Assembly: GCA_038093515.1 (NCBI GenBank)
Contig: JBBPSI010000059.1
Location: forward strand, 62,001-126,000
Reading direction: 5' to 3'
DNA length: 64,000 nucleotides
Source: Butyriboletus loyo
Lineage: Eukaryota > Basidiomycota > Agaricomycetes > Boletales > Boletaceae
The notes beneath the pieces are model-generated. The model saw only the letters and a program-made list of their open reading frames with translations, was not told the DNA's origin and did not search any database. A program made the position numbers and the translations under genes. Of this stretch, positions 35,080-48,271 are shown piece by piece (position 1 is the stretch's first letter; each line of letters starts with the position of its first letter).

Positions 35080-35560
35080 GTACCATGCACCGGTTTCCAT
35101 TCAATTGACCTAGCGCGCCCCCCTAGCACAGGCATCAGCACCCGTCATTCGCATCTGAACCCCATTTCAGTCTATGGTCAGTCGTCGGAGAAATTCAACG
35201 ACTCACGAATGCGTATCTCAGCGACACCGGAGCAGAGAGCTCTTTCGCCATCGCCTGGAAGATCTCCCCCAGCCTCGCCCTCTCCACCCCCCGCAGAACA
35301 CACCTCGATGCGGCCTACGGCAAGAGTTGATAGCAGCATCGAAGATGTGCATATACAAACTGGCAAGATCTTCGATATGTACGTGTAACCAGATGCTCGT
35401 ACCTTTTCCAATCACTCCGCTCTGCAGCCGATCGATACTGGCATTTACTATGGTAGCCAGAATCGGTTGAGATCGCGAGTACCGGACTCTGGCAAGAAAA
35501 ACGAATCGGGACGTGGTAACATACACCAAACGAGGAAAAGAATGCATGCACTAAACAATT
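35080..35560 (-). pseudogene. Truncated copy of the NAD(P)-binding reductase
   Basis: Minus-strand remnant of the reductase at 38054-39400. VIGKGTSIWLHVHIEDLASL and YMHIFDAAINSC match VIGKGVNIWSHVHIEDLACL and the following residues of the intact gene. A stretch of about 45 bases present in the intact gene (around ACGGSRPTVF) is deleted, the frame is lost afterwards, and the N-terminal Rossmann half is absent. The last-exon region (35085-35160) still aligns at DNA level. Confidence 0.75.
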
Positions 35561-36156
35561 GCGCACTTTCGGATTCTGGATATTAGAATAGACCCATGCT
35601 AGGAGTATATGCACCCTCTGTGTATTCCAACGTCTGTTCCCGAGTAGACCTATAAGACATTTAGGCTACGTAGCAGGGAATGTTCGAAATATCGGAAACG
35701 AAGTCGGAAGGGCAAGGGAATTGCAATCACCATCCAGGATATAGTGTTCTGGTAAGCAGAGTCACGAGTCTGGATTCATTGCTTTTGTTTTACTTGACCA
35801 GTGTTCTCAAGATTCCGGACTCCCAAATGTGGAGACGGCCCATGGATGAGGACACGTATGTCATAGAGCGGCGGGACCGTCGTGACACGTACCTCGTTTC
35901 CAAGTACAATTTGCGGTTACTATGGAAGCGCGATTGACGACTGCACCACTTATCTCCGGGTGACCGGTGACAACTGTCTAACACACAAAACGAGGTGGTG
36001 TATTCAACAAAAGGTTACAGTCACACAATCGCGACAAAAAAGAAAAAAGCAAAAGCGAGAAAAACAACATGGCCTAAAAAGTAACAAGCGCAGCTCCCGA
36101 TACAACCAGTGTAAACATTTGAAAGAATGAAAGAAAAAAAAAACTAAAAATACGTA
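35561..36156. other. Spacer between duplicated blocks
   Basis: No gene recognised. An open frame at 35680-35937 (+) has no family resemblance. An A-rich tract lies at 36120-36160. Confidence 0.5.
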
Positions 36157-37098
36157 TCATGCAAAATTGGACCAAGAAATGATGGCATCTCTTGCAAAGT
36201 CGGGGGCCAAGCTTTGGCCAAAATGAAGCGCGTTGACGCTCGTGCTGCGGAAAGGCCGCGTGACAGTGATGGCTTTGAGTGGCTTATCGAATACCAATGC
36301 GGGGACGAGCCCAATGTCGACATTATCACCATTGCTCTTCATCCAAGCGGAAAGACGAGAAGTTCGGGAAGAGCGTGACGTGTCTCTAGCGACGAGGCAC
36401 CAACCATCATCAAAAGATTGGAGCACTGTAAGGCACTCGCCGTATCGAAGGGGAGATAGCTCGTCGGGGAGTACAGGGTCGAAAAGCTGGCGTACAGCTC
36501 TCGCCTGCGTGGAAGACGTGGAGGTGCCAGAGGGTGGGCGAGAACCCAATCCAGGAGGGAAGGGATATTGGGCATAAGTAGTGGATCCAAGCGAAGATCT
36601 ACTTTGCTGGGAACACGCTGGGTTAAGGGTCGACATGGCGCGCGGACGAGATAGACCGGGGGAGGCGTTCAACAGTGCGGAACTAGGAAAAGGTATGAGC
36701 TTGGATGAAACGACTGTCCTGCTGGCGAAGTGATGGGAAGACGGCTGGCGAGCGATGGATTTTTCGGGCATGACAATCGACGCCGTAAGTCCGTGCCGGC
36801 TAAAGGAAGGTATACTTGACAACTAGATTAGCGGGTAGCGAAACCAGAATGCATCAAAAAATTACCTTGTCGATAAAGGATTGGTTTCTGACATCGTTGG
36901 TCGTACTCCACCCTGGACACGGAAGGATGTAGCACTCCATTTTTCGTTCTGTTTGTTCTTTGCTTTGGATCGATGGAAACGGAAGAGAGATAGTAGACAT
37001 AGTAGTATAACAAAACAGATAAAGCCGGCGATCAAACCACCTGCGACGTTATTGGTAGTCGCAAAGTTTTCTTGACGTGAAAAAATGCGCGGCGCCAT
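36157..37098 (-). CDS. Single-pass membrane protein with C-terminal SH3 domain, copy B
   Basis: Paralogue of the gene at 33757 with the same two-exon layout. ATG 37096-37098. Exon 1: MAPRIFSRQENFATTNNVAG then the membrane helix GLIAGFICFVILLCLLSLF and basic RFHRSK. The intron removes about 45 bases near 36860. Exon 2: GLTASIVMPEKSI, a Ser-rich linker, then the SH3 domain with RQLFDPVLPDELSPLRYGE, VLQSFDDGWCLVARD and IGLVPALVF (the usual Trp after VPA is replaced by Leu). The tail RDAIISWSNFA is the conserved C-terminal motif. The N-terminal ectodomain carries no cleavable signal; orientation N-out is assumed from the basic flank after the helix. Confidence 0.82.
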
Positions 37099-38053
37099 AG
37101 AATTCGAACTGGAGTGCGAGTGGCTTTGTTGGAATGACTGATCACCACGAAAAAGGAGCGTGAAATAAAGAGAGTGGAGGGGGACTTGGTGTCACGTTCG
37201 GTTACAGCGCAGTGAGTGCGAACATGAGTGGGGGAGTCGGGAGTAGAGGTCGTCTAGACGGTCTTATAGCGGGAGTAAATTTAGAAGAGCCTCAACGAGA
37301 ATACTATCAAGTAACAGCAGTATTAAGCTGATTTCACAGGATGACCTCCGCCTTGACCGCACTTGGTTGCGAAGCACAATATACAACAACGTACGGTATA
37401 TGTTCTCACAACGCATGACCTCACCATGTATAGTTCTAATTTTGCATGGATTTTGGGCTGGAACCGACTCGGGGAGAGCCTAAAAAACCAGATCGCATGA
37501 TACATGAAGATTTGGGGGGACTATGCATTATCACATTCAGATCATACCTTGCGCATTTGGCATGTTATCTAAGCGAGGCGAGCTCATTCTCTGCAACGGT
37601 TACCATGTCTCACAGCTCAAACGCAAGCCTTGTGCCGAGCATGTTCCGTATAAGCCTCGCAAACCCCGACGCTCGTGAACATGAATTCTCAGACCCCTTC
37701 AATCATGCCAGAAGCACAACCTCACTTTGCACGATTGGTTGACTATTGACTAGAGTAATGTACACGAGTGGGACAACGAAAAACCTTGATCTTCATTAGG
37801 TTTAGGTAACAGAAGGTGTGCATCATTCACAGTACACTGGAAGGTGCAGCCGACCTCTTTCGACGTTTGAGGCAGTTTCGGATTGAGATTGAATTGAGCA
37901 CGCGGGTTTGCAGCAGCCGAGCTGTCGCAAGTGGATTGATAACAAGGCGAAGAAGTGTGACTCGTTGTTGTCACATGTTACATTATGTCATACATCGTCA
38001 CGCTTATCTCGGGATGCGTGGGGAAAATGGCCTCCCCATCGCTACAGGGATTA
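37099..38053. other. Intergenic spacer, no gene recognised
   Basis: Promoter side of SH3 copy B and 3' side of the reductase. Small open frames at 37446-37742 (+) and 37816-38151 (+) lack any recognisable motif. Confidence 0.5.
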
Positions 38054-39400
38054 CTAAATATTTGTTTCTTTTATTTTCATCGACACCGCCACCTCGTCCC
38101 GAATGCTCTCCAACATCGATCGCGCACCATGCACCGGCTTCCACCCAATAGACCTAGCTCGCTCTCCCCTGGAACGGGCATTGGCACCCATCATTCGTGT
38201 CTGGGCCCTAGTTTACTCAAAAGTTGATCGCCAGATGTTCAATAACTCACGAATGCGTATTTCTCCGTCTCTGTCGGCGTGAAGACCGTTGGACGACTCC
38301 CGCCGCATGCTCGAGCGCTGAGCTCTTTCGCCACCACCTGGAAGATCTCCCCAACCTCACTTTCTCCATTCTCCGCAAAATACATGCCGATGCGGCCCGC
38401 GTAGAGACGGCAAGAGTTGATAGCAGCATCGAAGATGTGCATATACAAACAGGCAAGATCTTCGATATGTACGTGTGACCAGATGTTCACACCTTTTCCG
38501 ATCACACCGCCCTGCCGCCGATCAATACCGGCATTTATGGCGGCCAGAATCTGTTGAGAATGCGGGTTCTGGATTCCCAGGGAAACGAGACGGGTCTGGG
38601 CAATTCCATAGACTAAACCTGGAAAAACGATGCATGTCTTAACGTATCCTAAATTTATAAATTTCGGGGTTCAGCATCAAGAATTGTCCCATCATACCTT
38701 CCTCGCTTGCGTCTGCTATCGCAATATCAACCTCTCTGTGGGGTTGAGCACGCGGCAAGGACTCCAGCAGGTGGATATTGAAATCTGAATATACTTTATC
38801 AGAGACGTAGTTGCCTCCGGCGTCGTCGATGAGCACGCCTAAAGCAATTGTACTGTGAAGCAGTTAAAGAGAACACAAAGCATATGGCGCACCTATGCCT
38901 GACTGCGCGGAATGATCAACTCATGAAACAGGTGAAAAGTGAAACAATACTGACAGTATGAATCAAGACAGGGGTGGTCCCGGTGTCATGATGGCGCTGC
39001 TGCAATCCACTGAGTATGACTTTCGCGGCGTTCAGGTTGCCGGCATCCGCCTATGATGATCCAATTGAGTAGTGGTAAAGAAAGCGAGATATGGGAATCT
39101 TAGTGCGTACGCATGCAATCACGACATCGGCTTGGCATGCAAGCTTCTTGAGCAGGGTGGAGTCGTCGTGTGAGCCCACCACTGGTATAACTCGGACTGC
39201 CCTAAGACGAGACGCCTTTACTTCGGAGCGAACGAGAACCGTGATGTTGAATTCGTCCAATCTCGGGTGGCGGAGGAGAGCTGAAAGGACCGAACCACCG
39301 ACGTATCCTACAGCGTGATGTTTTGTCAACGTCAATGCTCCCTGCAGAGATGTTTAAACATACCGGTCGAACCTGTCAAAAATATGTTGAAAGGGGTCAT
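38054..39400 (-). CDS. NAD(P)-binding reductase, extended SDR / NmrA-like
   Basis: Rossmann-fold protein of the extended SDR/NmrA class. ATG 39398-39400 begins MTPFNIFLTGSTG; the next exon continues YVGGSVLSALLRHPRLDEF, completing the TGxxGxxG cofactor loop. Then NITVLVRSEVKASRLRA and LACQADVVIAC. Exons near 38990-38840 give ADADNLNAAKVILSGLQQRH-type sequence and LIHTSGTGVLIDD. Further on come FPGLVYGIAQTRLVSLG and VIGKGVNIWSHVHIEDLACL, where the HVxDL motif is typical of nucleoside-diphosphate-sugar epimerase-like proteins. The final exon ends RARSIGWKPVHGARSMLESI and stops at 38054. About six exons. Substrate is unknown; many fungi use such proteins as redox sensors or reductases of small molecules. 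Confidence 0.8.
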
Positions 39401-39942
39401 GCTTGCTCTGGCGAGAGGCTCAGGCGGCATTGAACAAAATCTGGTGTCTGCTAAGAACAGTTCAAGTATAGAATATATATAAACAGTGGCGGAGAATTCC
39501 AACTTGGACCACCTTTTCTGTTGTGGACACATCCGCATGTCAGACCCGAGGAGCGCATGATATCGTTTCAAATGAGACTGAGCATCTTTACGGGACTATG
39601 GAAATGTTTTCACACGGACCATCTATTTACTGTGGAGAGGTCAGAACTCAGAGAAGCCTCATGATAAGCGGAGAAAAGGCGACCGTGGACTGCCAGCTAG
39701 TGACTATAAATTAGGAATATCGCCCGGGTAAGCTGCTAGGCATAATATGGGCCGAAGACGCACGAGGGGAAAACAGTAACTTTAAGGCCAAATATTTACG
39801 TTGTTGGTTCGGAACGATGGCGGTGAGTGCCATCCGTTGTTTATCTACGTTAGGATCTAAAGCCTTTGCCACACAAGACCAAACCAAACCATTCGCAGTA
39901 ACTTACCCGTTTCCAGAGATTGGATAGCACACAAACACGACG
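39401..39942. other. Divergent promoter region
   Basis: Between the reductase (-) and ARP3 (+). TATATAA-like sequence at about 39475 lies some 75 bases upstream of the reductase ATG. No gene seen. Confidence 0.5.
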
Positions 39943-41654
39943 ATGTCGCTGCTCGCGCCAATTATCTGCGATAATGGTACTGGTTACTCAAAGATAGGGT
40001 ATGCGCTCTAACTTATGAAAGTCAACGTCGATGTTGATACACCATCTCAGTTTCGCAGGCAACTCCGATCCCTCATTGTGAGTCCCGCGCTTGGATAACT
40101 GCAGTTCGACCCAACTGATCCCAACGTAGTGTATTTCCGACCGCGATAGCCACACGTGGTCCTGCTACTCAACCAACGCGTGGAGGACCTCCGATCCCAA
40201 CAAAGCCTGGCAATCTTGCATCGAAACGAGGTATCGAAGACCTTGATTTCTTCATCGGAGACGAAGCGCTAGCAAACGCAAAGACGCCTGGATATGGCGT
40301 GCACTACCCCATTCGTCATGGGATGATTGAAAATTGGGATCATATGGAACGTTACTGGGAGCAAACAATCTTCAAGTACCTGCGCGCCGAGCCTGAGGAT
40401 CATTACTTCCTTCTGGTCAGTCGTCTGCAGTCGCAGTAGAGATATGACAATGATCCGGCACCATCAGACCGAGCCACCCCTCAATCCCCCAGAGAACAGA
40501 GAACAAACAGCCGAAATCTTCTTCGAGTCGTTCAACATCAAAGGCCTCTACATCGCTGTGCAGGCGGTGCTAGCACTTGCCGCGTCGTGGTCGTCCAACA
40601 GAGTCACAGACAGAACATTAACCGGCACAGTCATTGACTCTGGTGATGGTGTCACCCACGTAATCCCTTGTGCGGAAGGCTATGTGATCGGAAGTGCTTT
40701 AAAGCATATTCCTATCGCTGGTCGCGACATCACACAATTCGTGCTCAACCTTCTGCGAGAACGCGGTGAGACAACCGCGGTAGCCCCGGAAGATCAGTTG
40801 AGACTTGCCTCGAAGGTGAAGGAAGATTACAGTTACGTCTGCCAAGACATCGTCAAGGAGTTCAGAAAGTATGATGCCGAGCCGTATAAATACTTCGAGA
40901 GGTACGACGGCGAACGCAGTGTCACCGGAAAGGTCAGCTTATATGAAGAGCACAATGCCTCGGCTAATCGGACCATTCCTTTAGAAATATTCAATCGATG
41001 TCGGATATGAGCGTTTCCTCGCTCCAGAAATTTTCTTTAATCCAGAAATTTACTCGTCCGACTTTTTGACGCCACTACCCGAAATTGTTGACGATGTGAT
41101 TCAGTCTTCACCCATTGATGTTCGCCGCGGGTTGTACAAGGTAAGCACCACCCGTCTGCTGAGATCGTTTCTTAATCTCCCGGACAGAACATCGTGTTGT
41201 CGGGGGGTTCCACGATGTTCCAGCACTTTGGCCAGCGTCTCAAACGGGATTTAAAACAATTAGTTGATCGCCGGCTTGAAGCTAGCGTAATTTCTAGTGG
41301 CAGTACCCAGAAGGTTAGGTCCATGTGGTAATTCGCTGTAAGCATTCTGATGCTTTGCGTGTCAGTCCTCCGGAGTTGAGGTTGAAGTCATTTCGCACAA
41401 GCGCCAACGGTAGAAATCATGATTACCATTGTGGAACCGAGAGGCTCATCGCATTTTCCCCCTCGCTTAGTTACGCCGTCTGGTTCGGAGGCTCGCTATT
41501 GGCGTCATTGGTGAGATTCTCCTCTCTGCATTTACTCCCAGGGCTGATTATTGTATAGCCTGAGTTCTATACATCATGCCACACGAAAGCTCAATATGAC
41601 GAAATTGGACCGAGCATCTGTCGGCGATACCAGATCTTCGGCAGCGCGACGTAG
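39943..41654 (+). CDS. ARP3: Actin-related protein 3 (Arp2/3 complex)
   Basis: Actin-fold subunit of the Arp2/3 complex, which nucleates branched actin at endocytic patches and growing tips. ATG 39943: first exon has [13 protein letters not shown], the phosphate-1 loop, followed by YAGNSDPSF. Later exons: [92 protein letters not shown] (phosphate-2), [30 protein letters not shown], and [20 protein letters not shown] (adenosine site). The last exons end [33 protein letters not shown], then [11 protein letters not shown] and the stop at 41652-41654. The exon ending KRQR joins the next at CG|T across an intron near 41411-41470. About nine exons, all frames intact. Identification is firm. Confidence 0.93.
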
Positions 41655-42923
41655 AGTGCAATTCTCTAGGCACGATCATGAAGGAGGGAGTAGACAAAGC
41701 ATTCGTTGTAGTCGTCACGTTGATTCTACCCCTTGTAGCCTGTTGTTCAGAATGCCGAAGACGTAGAAGAAATCTGATACTGATGAGTGCCCTCTTGGAA
41801 CGTAATCACCACGATTTCTTCCGCCGCTCTCTGTATGAAGGCCGACAATAACATGTGTCCCACAAGTAGAAAGAGGAAATAGATAGGACACCTTAAATTA
41901 TTTACGCGCTGCCGCCGGAGCTAGGCATCGCATGTGTGATGAAGCCCGAGACAGACTAAAGGGAGTTGGCGTTGGCACGCCCAAAGTGTCTTGAACCAGA
42001 CACATTCTCACGGAGTGAAAACAATGACAAGTGGTCATGTTCTCGGTGGGTCGATCTACAACTTTGATTATCTGTGCCGTAGCCGATTCTTCCGCATGCA
42101 AAGTGTCTGAGGCAAGCGCACTGGAAACCAATGACTGCACAGACTTTTCCATGTGCCGCGTCGATTTGGAAAGGTGGGAGGGAAAGTCAAGAAGCTAACC
42201 CAAAAGCTCTACGGAGGTTGCTCGAACGATAATGCCTCCCAGTCGCCCCAACCTGCAAGGTACGAGAATAATAATCCAGAAAATATACATGCTGAGTGAC
42301 GATTCACTGATGTTGACCGAGATAGCCCCCTATATAATCTTTCGCGGAGATGAGAGTTCAGTCATTTCGGACGGGTCATGCCATGCAAAATTGGGTACTT
42401 GACATCCAAAGACTCACCCCAGCGTCTTAAATCAATGGAGACGATCCGAATAAATCGAGAAAGGTAGGATCGCATACAATAACGCTCGGTTGTGATATCA
42501 AGACACCGAGACGGGCTGTGTGCAATACGGAAACCGTGCGCAGGAGGTGTAGATGCGGCTCTCGATAAATTGGGTGAGCTGCAGCACCAGAACATCCAGT
42601 ACTGTGGGACTTGGTGTGGACAGCCGACGGACACCGCCTTGGTAGCTGTATCTCTAGTCTTCTCGAACAGGTCTGCAACAAAATCTCTGAGTCGTGATCA
42701 CCCTCAGCGCGGATAGCAGTTGCAGCCGGACCGTTCAATTTGGTTACTATAGTCGGGAATTCTAATTGCACAAAGTGTACATAAATAAAAAGTCGGGAGG
42801 GTACTCTCACTCGATCCGTCGACTCGACCCATTCCCGCGAGTTACTTCCGGCCTTGACGACCTGATCACACTTATCTCTCCTTCTACTCTCCGCACCGCG
42901 TCTTCCTTCATATTCTCCTTGCC
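41655..42923. other. Intergenic region, no gene recognised
   Basis: Open frames at 41898-42152 (-) and 42362-42634 (-) show no domain. The part near 42800-42923 is the promoter/5' leader of the Zn2Cys6 regulator, rich in CTCC/TTCC pyrimidine runs. Confidence 0.5.
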
Positions 42924-45900
42924 ATGTCAACCCAGGCCCAGTATCTGGGTGGTCAAAACTTGTGGGATCAGCCACAGTTCGCCTCCAGACCAACCCTCCA
43001 GCTCGAAGAACATTCTTATTCCCTTGAGGCCAGTGTCAGACTTCTTCCTCACCAGCGTCAAACTTCTCCTTCCTCTCTCAATGTACCCGCACCACCAAGC
43101 AGATACGGCTCGTATCCATTGGCAGCGCCTTATGGAACGTCCTCTGGATTCGTCAGGCAGTCGCCGATGCGGACACCTTCGTTCAACCCTCATGAGGTCG
43201 ATGTCAATCTCGCTTTAGACACGTCTTCATCCTCCTTTAGCGCATCCTCCCACTCCGCCCATGCTTCCCCAGGCTACAACCAATCGAACTTGAATCCTTT
43301 GGAACTCAATCAAGCGAACTATCAAGCTGGACAATTCGGCGCAGGTCTCGAATCCAGTCATACACCCGAGGGCTCTCCTACCTCCAACCCCGCTGTGACC
43401 AACCATTCGACGTCTCATTCTTACCTTCCCGCTGGCCCTATGCAGTTTCCTACCGCTCTTCCACTTCCTCCTCGACAATCCGAGCTACAAGCCCATTATT
43501 TCAATGCAACGTGCATGCACCCTCAACCAGATCCTCTTCCAAGTTCGAAGAGACCCAAGACAGGCGACGATTACGATGATAGCCAAGGCGAGCGATATGA
43601 TGCTCAAGAACAGGAGGCTGCTAAGCCAAAACCGTCAGTGGATTCAGCTTGGTTCTTCTCTGCGATACCAGCTTACGATCGTCCAACTGCAGCCTAGGAG
43701 CATGCGCTCGATGCAAAAGTTTAAAGGTAGATTGTAATGCACCATGACTCCGGCATCTCATGTCTCTGTGCTAGGTTCGCTGTGAATTTCACGATCGCGG
43801 CGACACTTGCAAGCGCTGTACAACTGCAGGTCAGGAATGTGTCATACCTGGCCGCAAGCCTCGTCGTCCCCCACCGTACGCAGGCTTCCTTTCATTTCGT
43901 ACCGCGCGACTAAGCGCACTTTCCGTAGAAAACGGGAGCACCTGCTCAACCAAATTCGCGAACAAGCCAAGCAAATCCAGGAATTGATGGCGAAACTCGA
44001 AGTTTCGAACCGCCCTGCTGCGGTGCAACCCCCGCGTTCTCTGGGGTCAGCTCTGGAATCAAACTCCGAGTCAGTGGTTCCAAATGCGGAAATGCAAGAT
44101 TGGATTTCCAAGGCACGCGTGTCTATCCAGGAATTCGGTGGCTTAATCCCCGCAGGAGACCCAATAACAATAGATATAGAGGACCCCTACGTTAGCGACG
44201 AGGCCGTCGCGGAAGAATACTCGGACGATGAATCTGGTTATGCTACTGCCGAGGATGAAACAAGCAGGGACGTAGGTTCACCTGTGAGCTCCACGACGAA
44301 GAGGCAAACAGCCCAAACGACATCACTCAAGATGCTTCCAGGAGAAGACACCCCCTATGGCCTAATGGCTGCCCTTGCCATCAGGAAAAATGCAAGAGAG
44401 AAGAGTGTCGAGCCTGAGTCGTCGGAGGCCGTCGGCGTTGCAAGCGCTGACTTCTTTCGCCCTAGTATGTATTGGTCGGGTGTCTTTGTTTGGTGCTTTG
44501 ACTCTGACCCAAATTTTATTAGGTCCAGGGCCCGATCCCAAACGTTTCAACCCATCCACTACCGGAGTTCGACTCCCTCATATCTTGGCTCGCGGGATCG
44601 TCTCGACCAAGGAGGTAGACAAGTTGTTTACCATGTAAGCTCGCATTCACCGAAGACGGTGTTTGTATTGACATCTCCTTAGTTACTTCGAGAGGATGAA
44701 TCCGTCGGCCAACCTGCTGGACCCTACCCTTCATACCCCTCAGTATGTGGCTATGCGAAGCCCGTTCTTGTTCACAATTAGTAAGACTCTATTACACATC
44801 AATGCATTGATCTTTCGGAGCTAACAATGATAAAGTGTGCGGCGTCGCTTCCAGATTCTATGAGCCCCGACCGCAGCTTTACCAGCAATTGATGCAGTAT
44901 GGCCAACTTGCTGCTGGCACTGCGCTCATATCTGGGACTAAGAATGAAGAGATGTCCGCGGCTTACCTCCTTATGCAACTCTACCCAGTTCCAGCCAAGC
45001 GGTGGGACGAAGAAAGAAGTTGGGTCTATCTTGGAGTGGCGATAAGGTGCGGTGCCTTTTCATTCGAATTGATGTCCCTGGTTGCAATTCAAATTCAGGG
45101 TTGCACAAGACATCAACTTGAACCGCCCGGTCTCCACGAAACCCCTTAATGAACAGAATGCTCGCATTCTCTTGAGCCGGCAGCGAATATGGATGAACTG
45201 CTTCAACTTGGATCGTTCGACTGGGAGTCAGTACGGCAAGCGCCCGATCATCCCCAACACAGATTACTTTGCCCTTCATTCAGAAGATTGGTGGAGATCG
45301 TCACCCTACAACATCAAAGGCTTTGACATCCATCTTTGTGGGTACAACGCAGAGTTGAGATTGATTTCTAGCCTTATGACGAGGATCTATGGTGACCCCA
45401 GTCACCCAATTGGGCTCGACAAGGTAAGGTGTTAGTTCTGCTAGATGTGGGATGTCGTTCCTGAACGCACGCAGACCTTGAACGTCGCTCAACTTGCGAG
45501 CGATACCGACGATGCGCTGAGACAACTCGGCGAGCGTTGGTTCAAACGTCTGGATGAATTCGAGGAAGAGAAAACGGAGATGTGGGAATACCGGTCGGAG
45601 CTGCTCAGAATGATCTATGCATACTCACGTCTAGTCGCGTTGTCAACGGGCTTGAAGCATGCAAAAGAAGGCCAGTTGGACGAGAATACCTTCATTATGC
45701 GCGTGGGTACATGCTATTTCTGACATCATCCAGAGTTAATGGTTTCCTACCAGTGCTTGGACGCTGCCTCTGATATCGTGAATGCTTTCGTTCGCAGATT
45801 GTTCCCCACGCCAGAGAGGAGTGGGTGCTCGTCCAAGCTTACTGTGACACGGACTCTTACACACTTCCTTAGAAATTCTGCTTCGGCATGCACCGGATGC

Positions 45901-46729
45901 TCAGCTTGTATTCGTCACATTCGCCGGTGCTTTCCTTGTCAAGGTAAGACAATCTTCCTGCAGCAAAACGCTCCACAAACACACCATGCGGTTTCGCAGC
46001 TCCTTCTACCCAAGTACTCGCACTACTTTACATACGAGCGGCGACAGGAGATTCGCACACTCGTCCAAGAAGCTGTTGATCTGCTTGGCGCGCCCGAAGT
46101 CTATGTTGACGATAAACATGGGCCGAAGCTATTTTCCCGTTTCCTCGCCGGCTTGCTCGCAGCCCAAAGTGCCAACCCTGACATGCTTTCCCCCATCTCC
46201 AAAACCATGCACTTACGGCGTATCGGCTCACGATCAAAAGTCACCTCAGGCAGGGGGAAAGAACCGAGCGGGTCATTGTCCCCCGCGTCGTTAAACACCT
46301 ATGGATCGGGTCTCGAATTCTCATCGCCATCGGGCTTTTCCGAGTCGTCTTCCGCACAGCAATTCGTACCCCTCGGGCATAACTCACGCGACCAATCGCC
46401 ATCCACAGTCGATCTCGGCCTGGGGCTCAGTACACCCGACTATTATCAGGGTGCTGCGATGCCGGTGGATCAGGAACTTTTGGATTCGATATCATTCTTG
46501 TCGGATCCTACTTGGCAGGATACAGCTGTACCAGGTGAGCATTTCCCCCTACCACCCCTTCCTTAGCTCTTTCTCCGCTGTGCTTCGTGTCTTTATTGTG
46601 ACTACGGGCTTACATTCTCTCCGTTTTAGGTTTCAACTGGGTTAATCAACTAAACACAGCAAGGAATTCAGCGCTGCATACTAACGACTTTGCATTGTAC
46701 GAGCCGCTACATTACGGCGCATCATTTTG
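42924..46729 (+). CDS. Zn2Cys6 transcription factor, PrtT-like
   Basis: Fungal binuclear-zinc-cluster regulator. ATG 42924 opens a long Ser/Pro/Gln-rich N-terminus (about 240 residues) with a basic patch (KRPKTGDDY). The zinc cluster is split by two introns: ACARCKSLK from about 43697, then VRCEFHDRGDTCKRC and TTAGQECVIPGRKPRR; the six Cys have the usual CX2CX6C...CX2CX6C spacing. The first intron is best read as GTCAGT (about 43634) to CAG (about 43693). A coiled-coil-like linker follows (LLNQIREQAKQIQELMAKLE), an acidic region, then the fungal-specific regulatory domain: FERMNPSANLLDPTLH, FLFTIVCGVASRFYEPRP, SRQRIWMNCFNLDRSTGSQY. The C-terminus is Ser/Pro-rich and ends LYEPLHYGASF at 46729. 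The middle domain resembles the protease regulator PrtT of Aspergillus; the target genes here are unknown. Confidence 0.85.
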
Positions 46730-48271
46730 AAACCCTCTCCCCACCATCACCGCCGTCGCAGCGCTGCATATCTCACCAGAGCCTCCCTCCGGTCCCTTTC
46801 CTATACTGCCTGTGCAACCCGCCGGGTTTGGGTGCGCCTGTTACGCCTCTAGCTCCTCCGGCGACCATATTATGTCAACCGGCATTCCTCCCCCACTCCT
46901 TGGTATTGCTGCTCTCGCTGATACTCTTGTTGTTTGTTCTCGTATTCCTCGTCTTGATATCGGGTGTGTCTCTTGGAATGATACATGGTACTCGGTCGGT
47001 TGATGTCTTCCCGGCGTCATCCGCCTTCGCAAATAAAGTGTGGGCTCCTCTGTGTGTAGCTTTTGTGACAGTTACTGTCCACGTATGATAGTAGATCTTG
47101 TATGTATGTGTAACGAATGCAACGTTTTTTCTTGTCTCTTCTACTTTGAAACGTCTGATCATTTAAGTGCACGTCAGACGCGTGCCGAAAACACCGAATT
47201 TGTCACAATCGTTAATTGTTTTCTGCTCATCTGCATCAACGTTGTCACTTACTTGCGCCAGAACAGCCGCATCGCAACATGAATCGACTAGCAGATCCCC
47301 CAATTCAAGTATGTTATCGTCGTCCGCCTAACGGGCTGAATTCGTCCCCGCCAACTTGGCCATGGATTCCCTTGTTCTTGTTCTGGCTTGTTCGCGAGAC
47401 TTTCCATACCCCGGTATGTATGTACAACACTTGCGCTCTGTATAGAGAATCCAGAGGGCCGGCAACCATCGATCATCCTCGGCGCCAGTACGCACAAGAT
47501 TGCAAAAGCCGATCCCGAGCGTGTCCCTGGGTGCGTTCCACAGTGCGCATGCCAGTGGTGAGGTTGAAGTTCAACGTCAACCGGAGGCCATGGGCCGATT
47601 GTCTCCAACATACGTGCACCGTGCACCGTTGAGCGGGGTTGTCCTGATCCCAAATAAACCAATGATGATCATGATGCCAACTTTATCATATTTTTGGTAG
47701 CAAAGCGCTTCGAACGCTGGAGAAACGCGGTGCGATTTTTTTTGTGCGACGAGGTTCGATCAAACCAGCATACGCCTGGGTTGAACAGTAGTGTTCCCCC
47801 TCCTCGTTTGTTGATGGTTGCCTTTGCGGCGCGCAGAACGTTCAGCTTTGCTATAAACTGATGATCACGCGATATTAGATGTCATTTTGTGATGGGGGCC
47901 TTTGCCTGATGACACGAGGACATGCTTGAGAGGCACGAGATATGCCATCGACCGGTAGGATCTCGAGCGATAACACTTGCGGACAGCACGCTTGCACGAT
48001 TTGATTGCGAGCCTTCTTGGCTCCCATTCTGATCAGCATGTTAGCGATGCGTCGCCGGGCACTGCTGAGCAATTTGCGCCCCCTTTCTGTATGCGCCTTC
48101 CTCGTTTATTTGTCGGTGCGACCATACGATTTTCTCGCGGATAATGATTCAAAGGAAGCCTAACAACTCGAACCAGGCCGAAGGCAACAAACAAGCTAGT
48201 CATGTACAGAAACTGCGGGGATCGATTCCGTATGTGACGTTTCCCGTGGTATCTGTCCATCAATAAACCGT
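46730..48271. other. Intergenic region, no gene recognised
   Basis: 3' sides of the regulator (+) and of secreted-family copy 4 (-). An open frame at 46690-47088 has a hydrophobic stretch but starts inside the regulator and is probably 3' UTR. No gene seen. Confidence 0.5.

Noticed and set aside
35680..36130. Plus-strand open frames between the duplicated blocks
   Set aside because: No resemblance to any family, and low-complexity Lys-rich ends.
42427..42993. Minus-strand open frame of 188 codons
   Set aside because: Overlaps the start of the Zn2Cys6 regulator antisense and has no recognisable domain.
46690..47088. Open frame with a strongly hydrophobic segment
   Set aside because: It starts inside the last exon of the Zn2Cys6 regulator and lies in its probable 3' UTR; the hydrophobic run is a product of CT-rich DNA.
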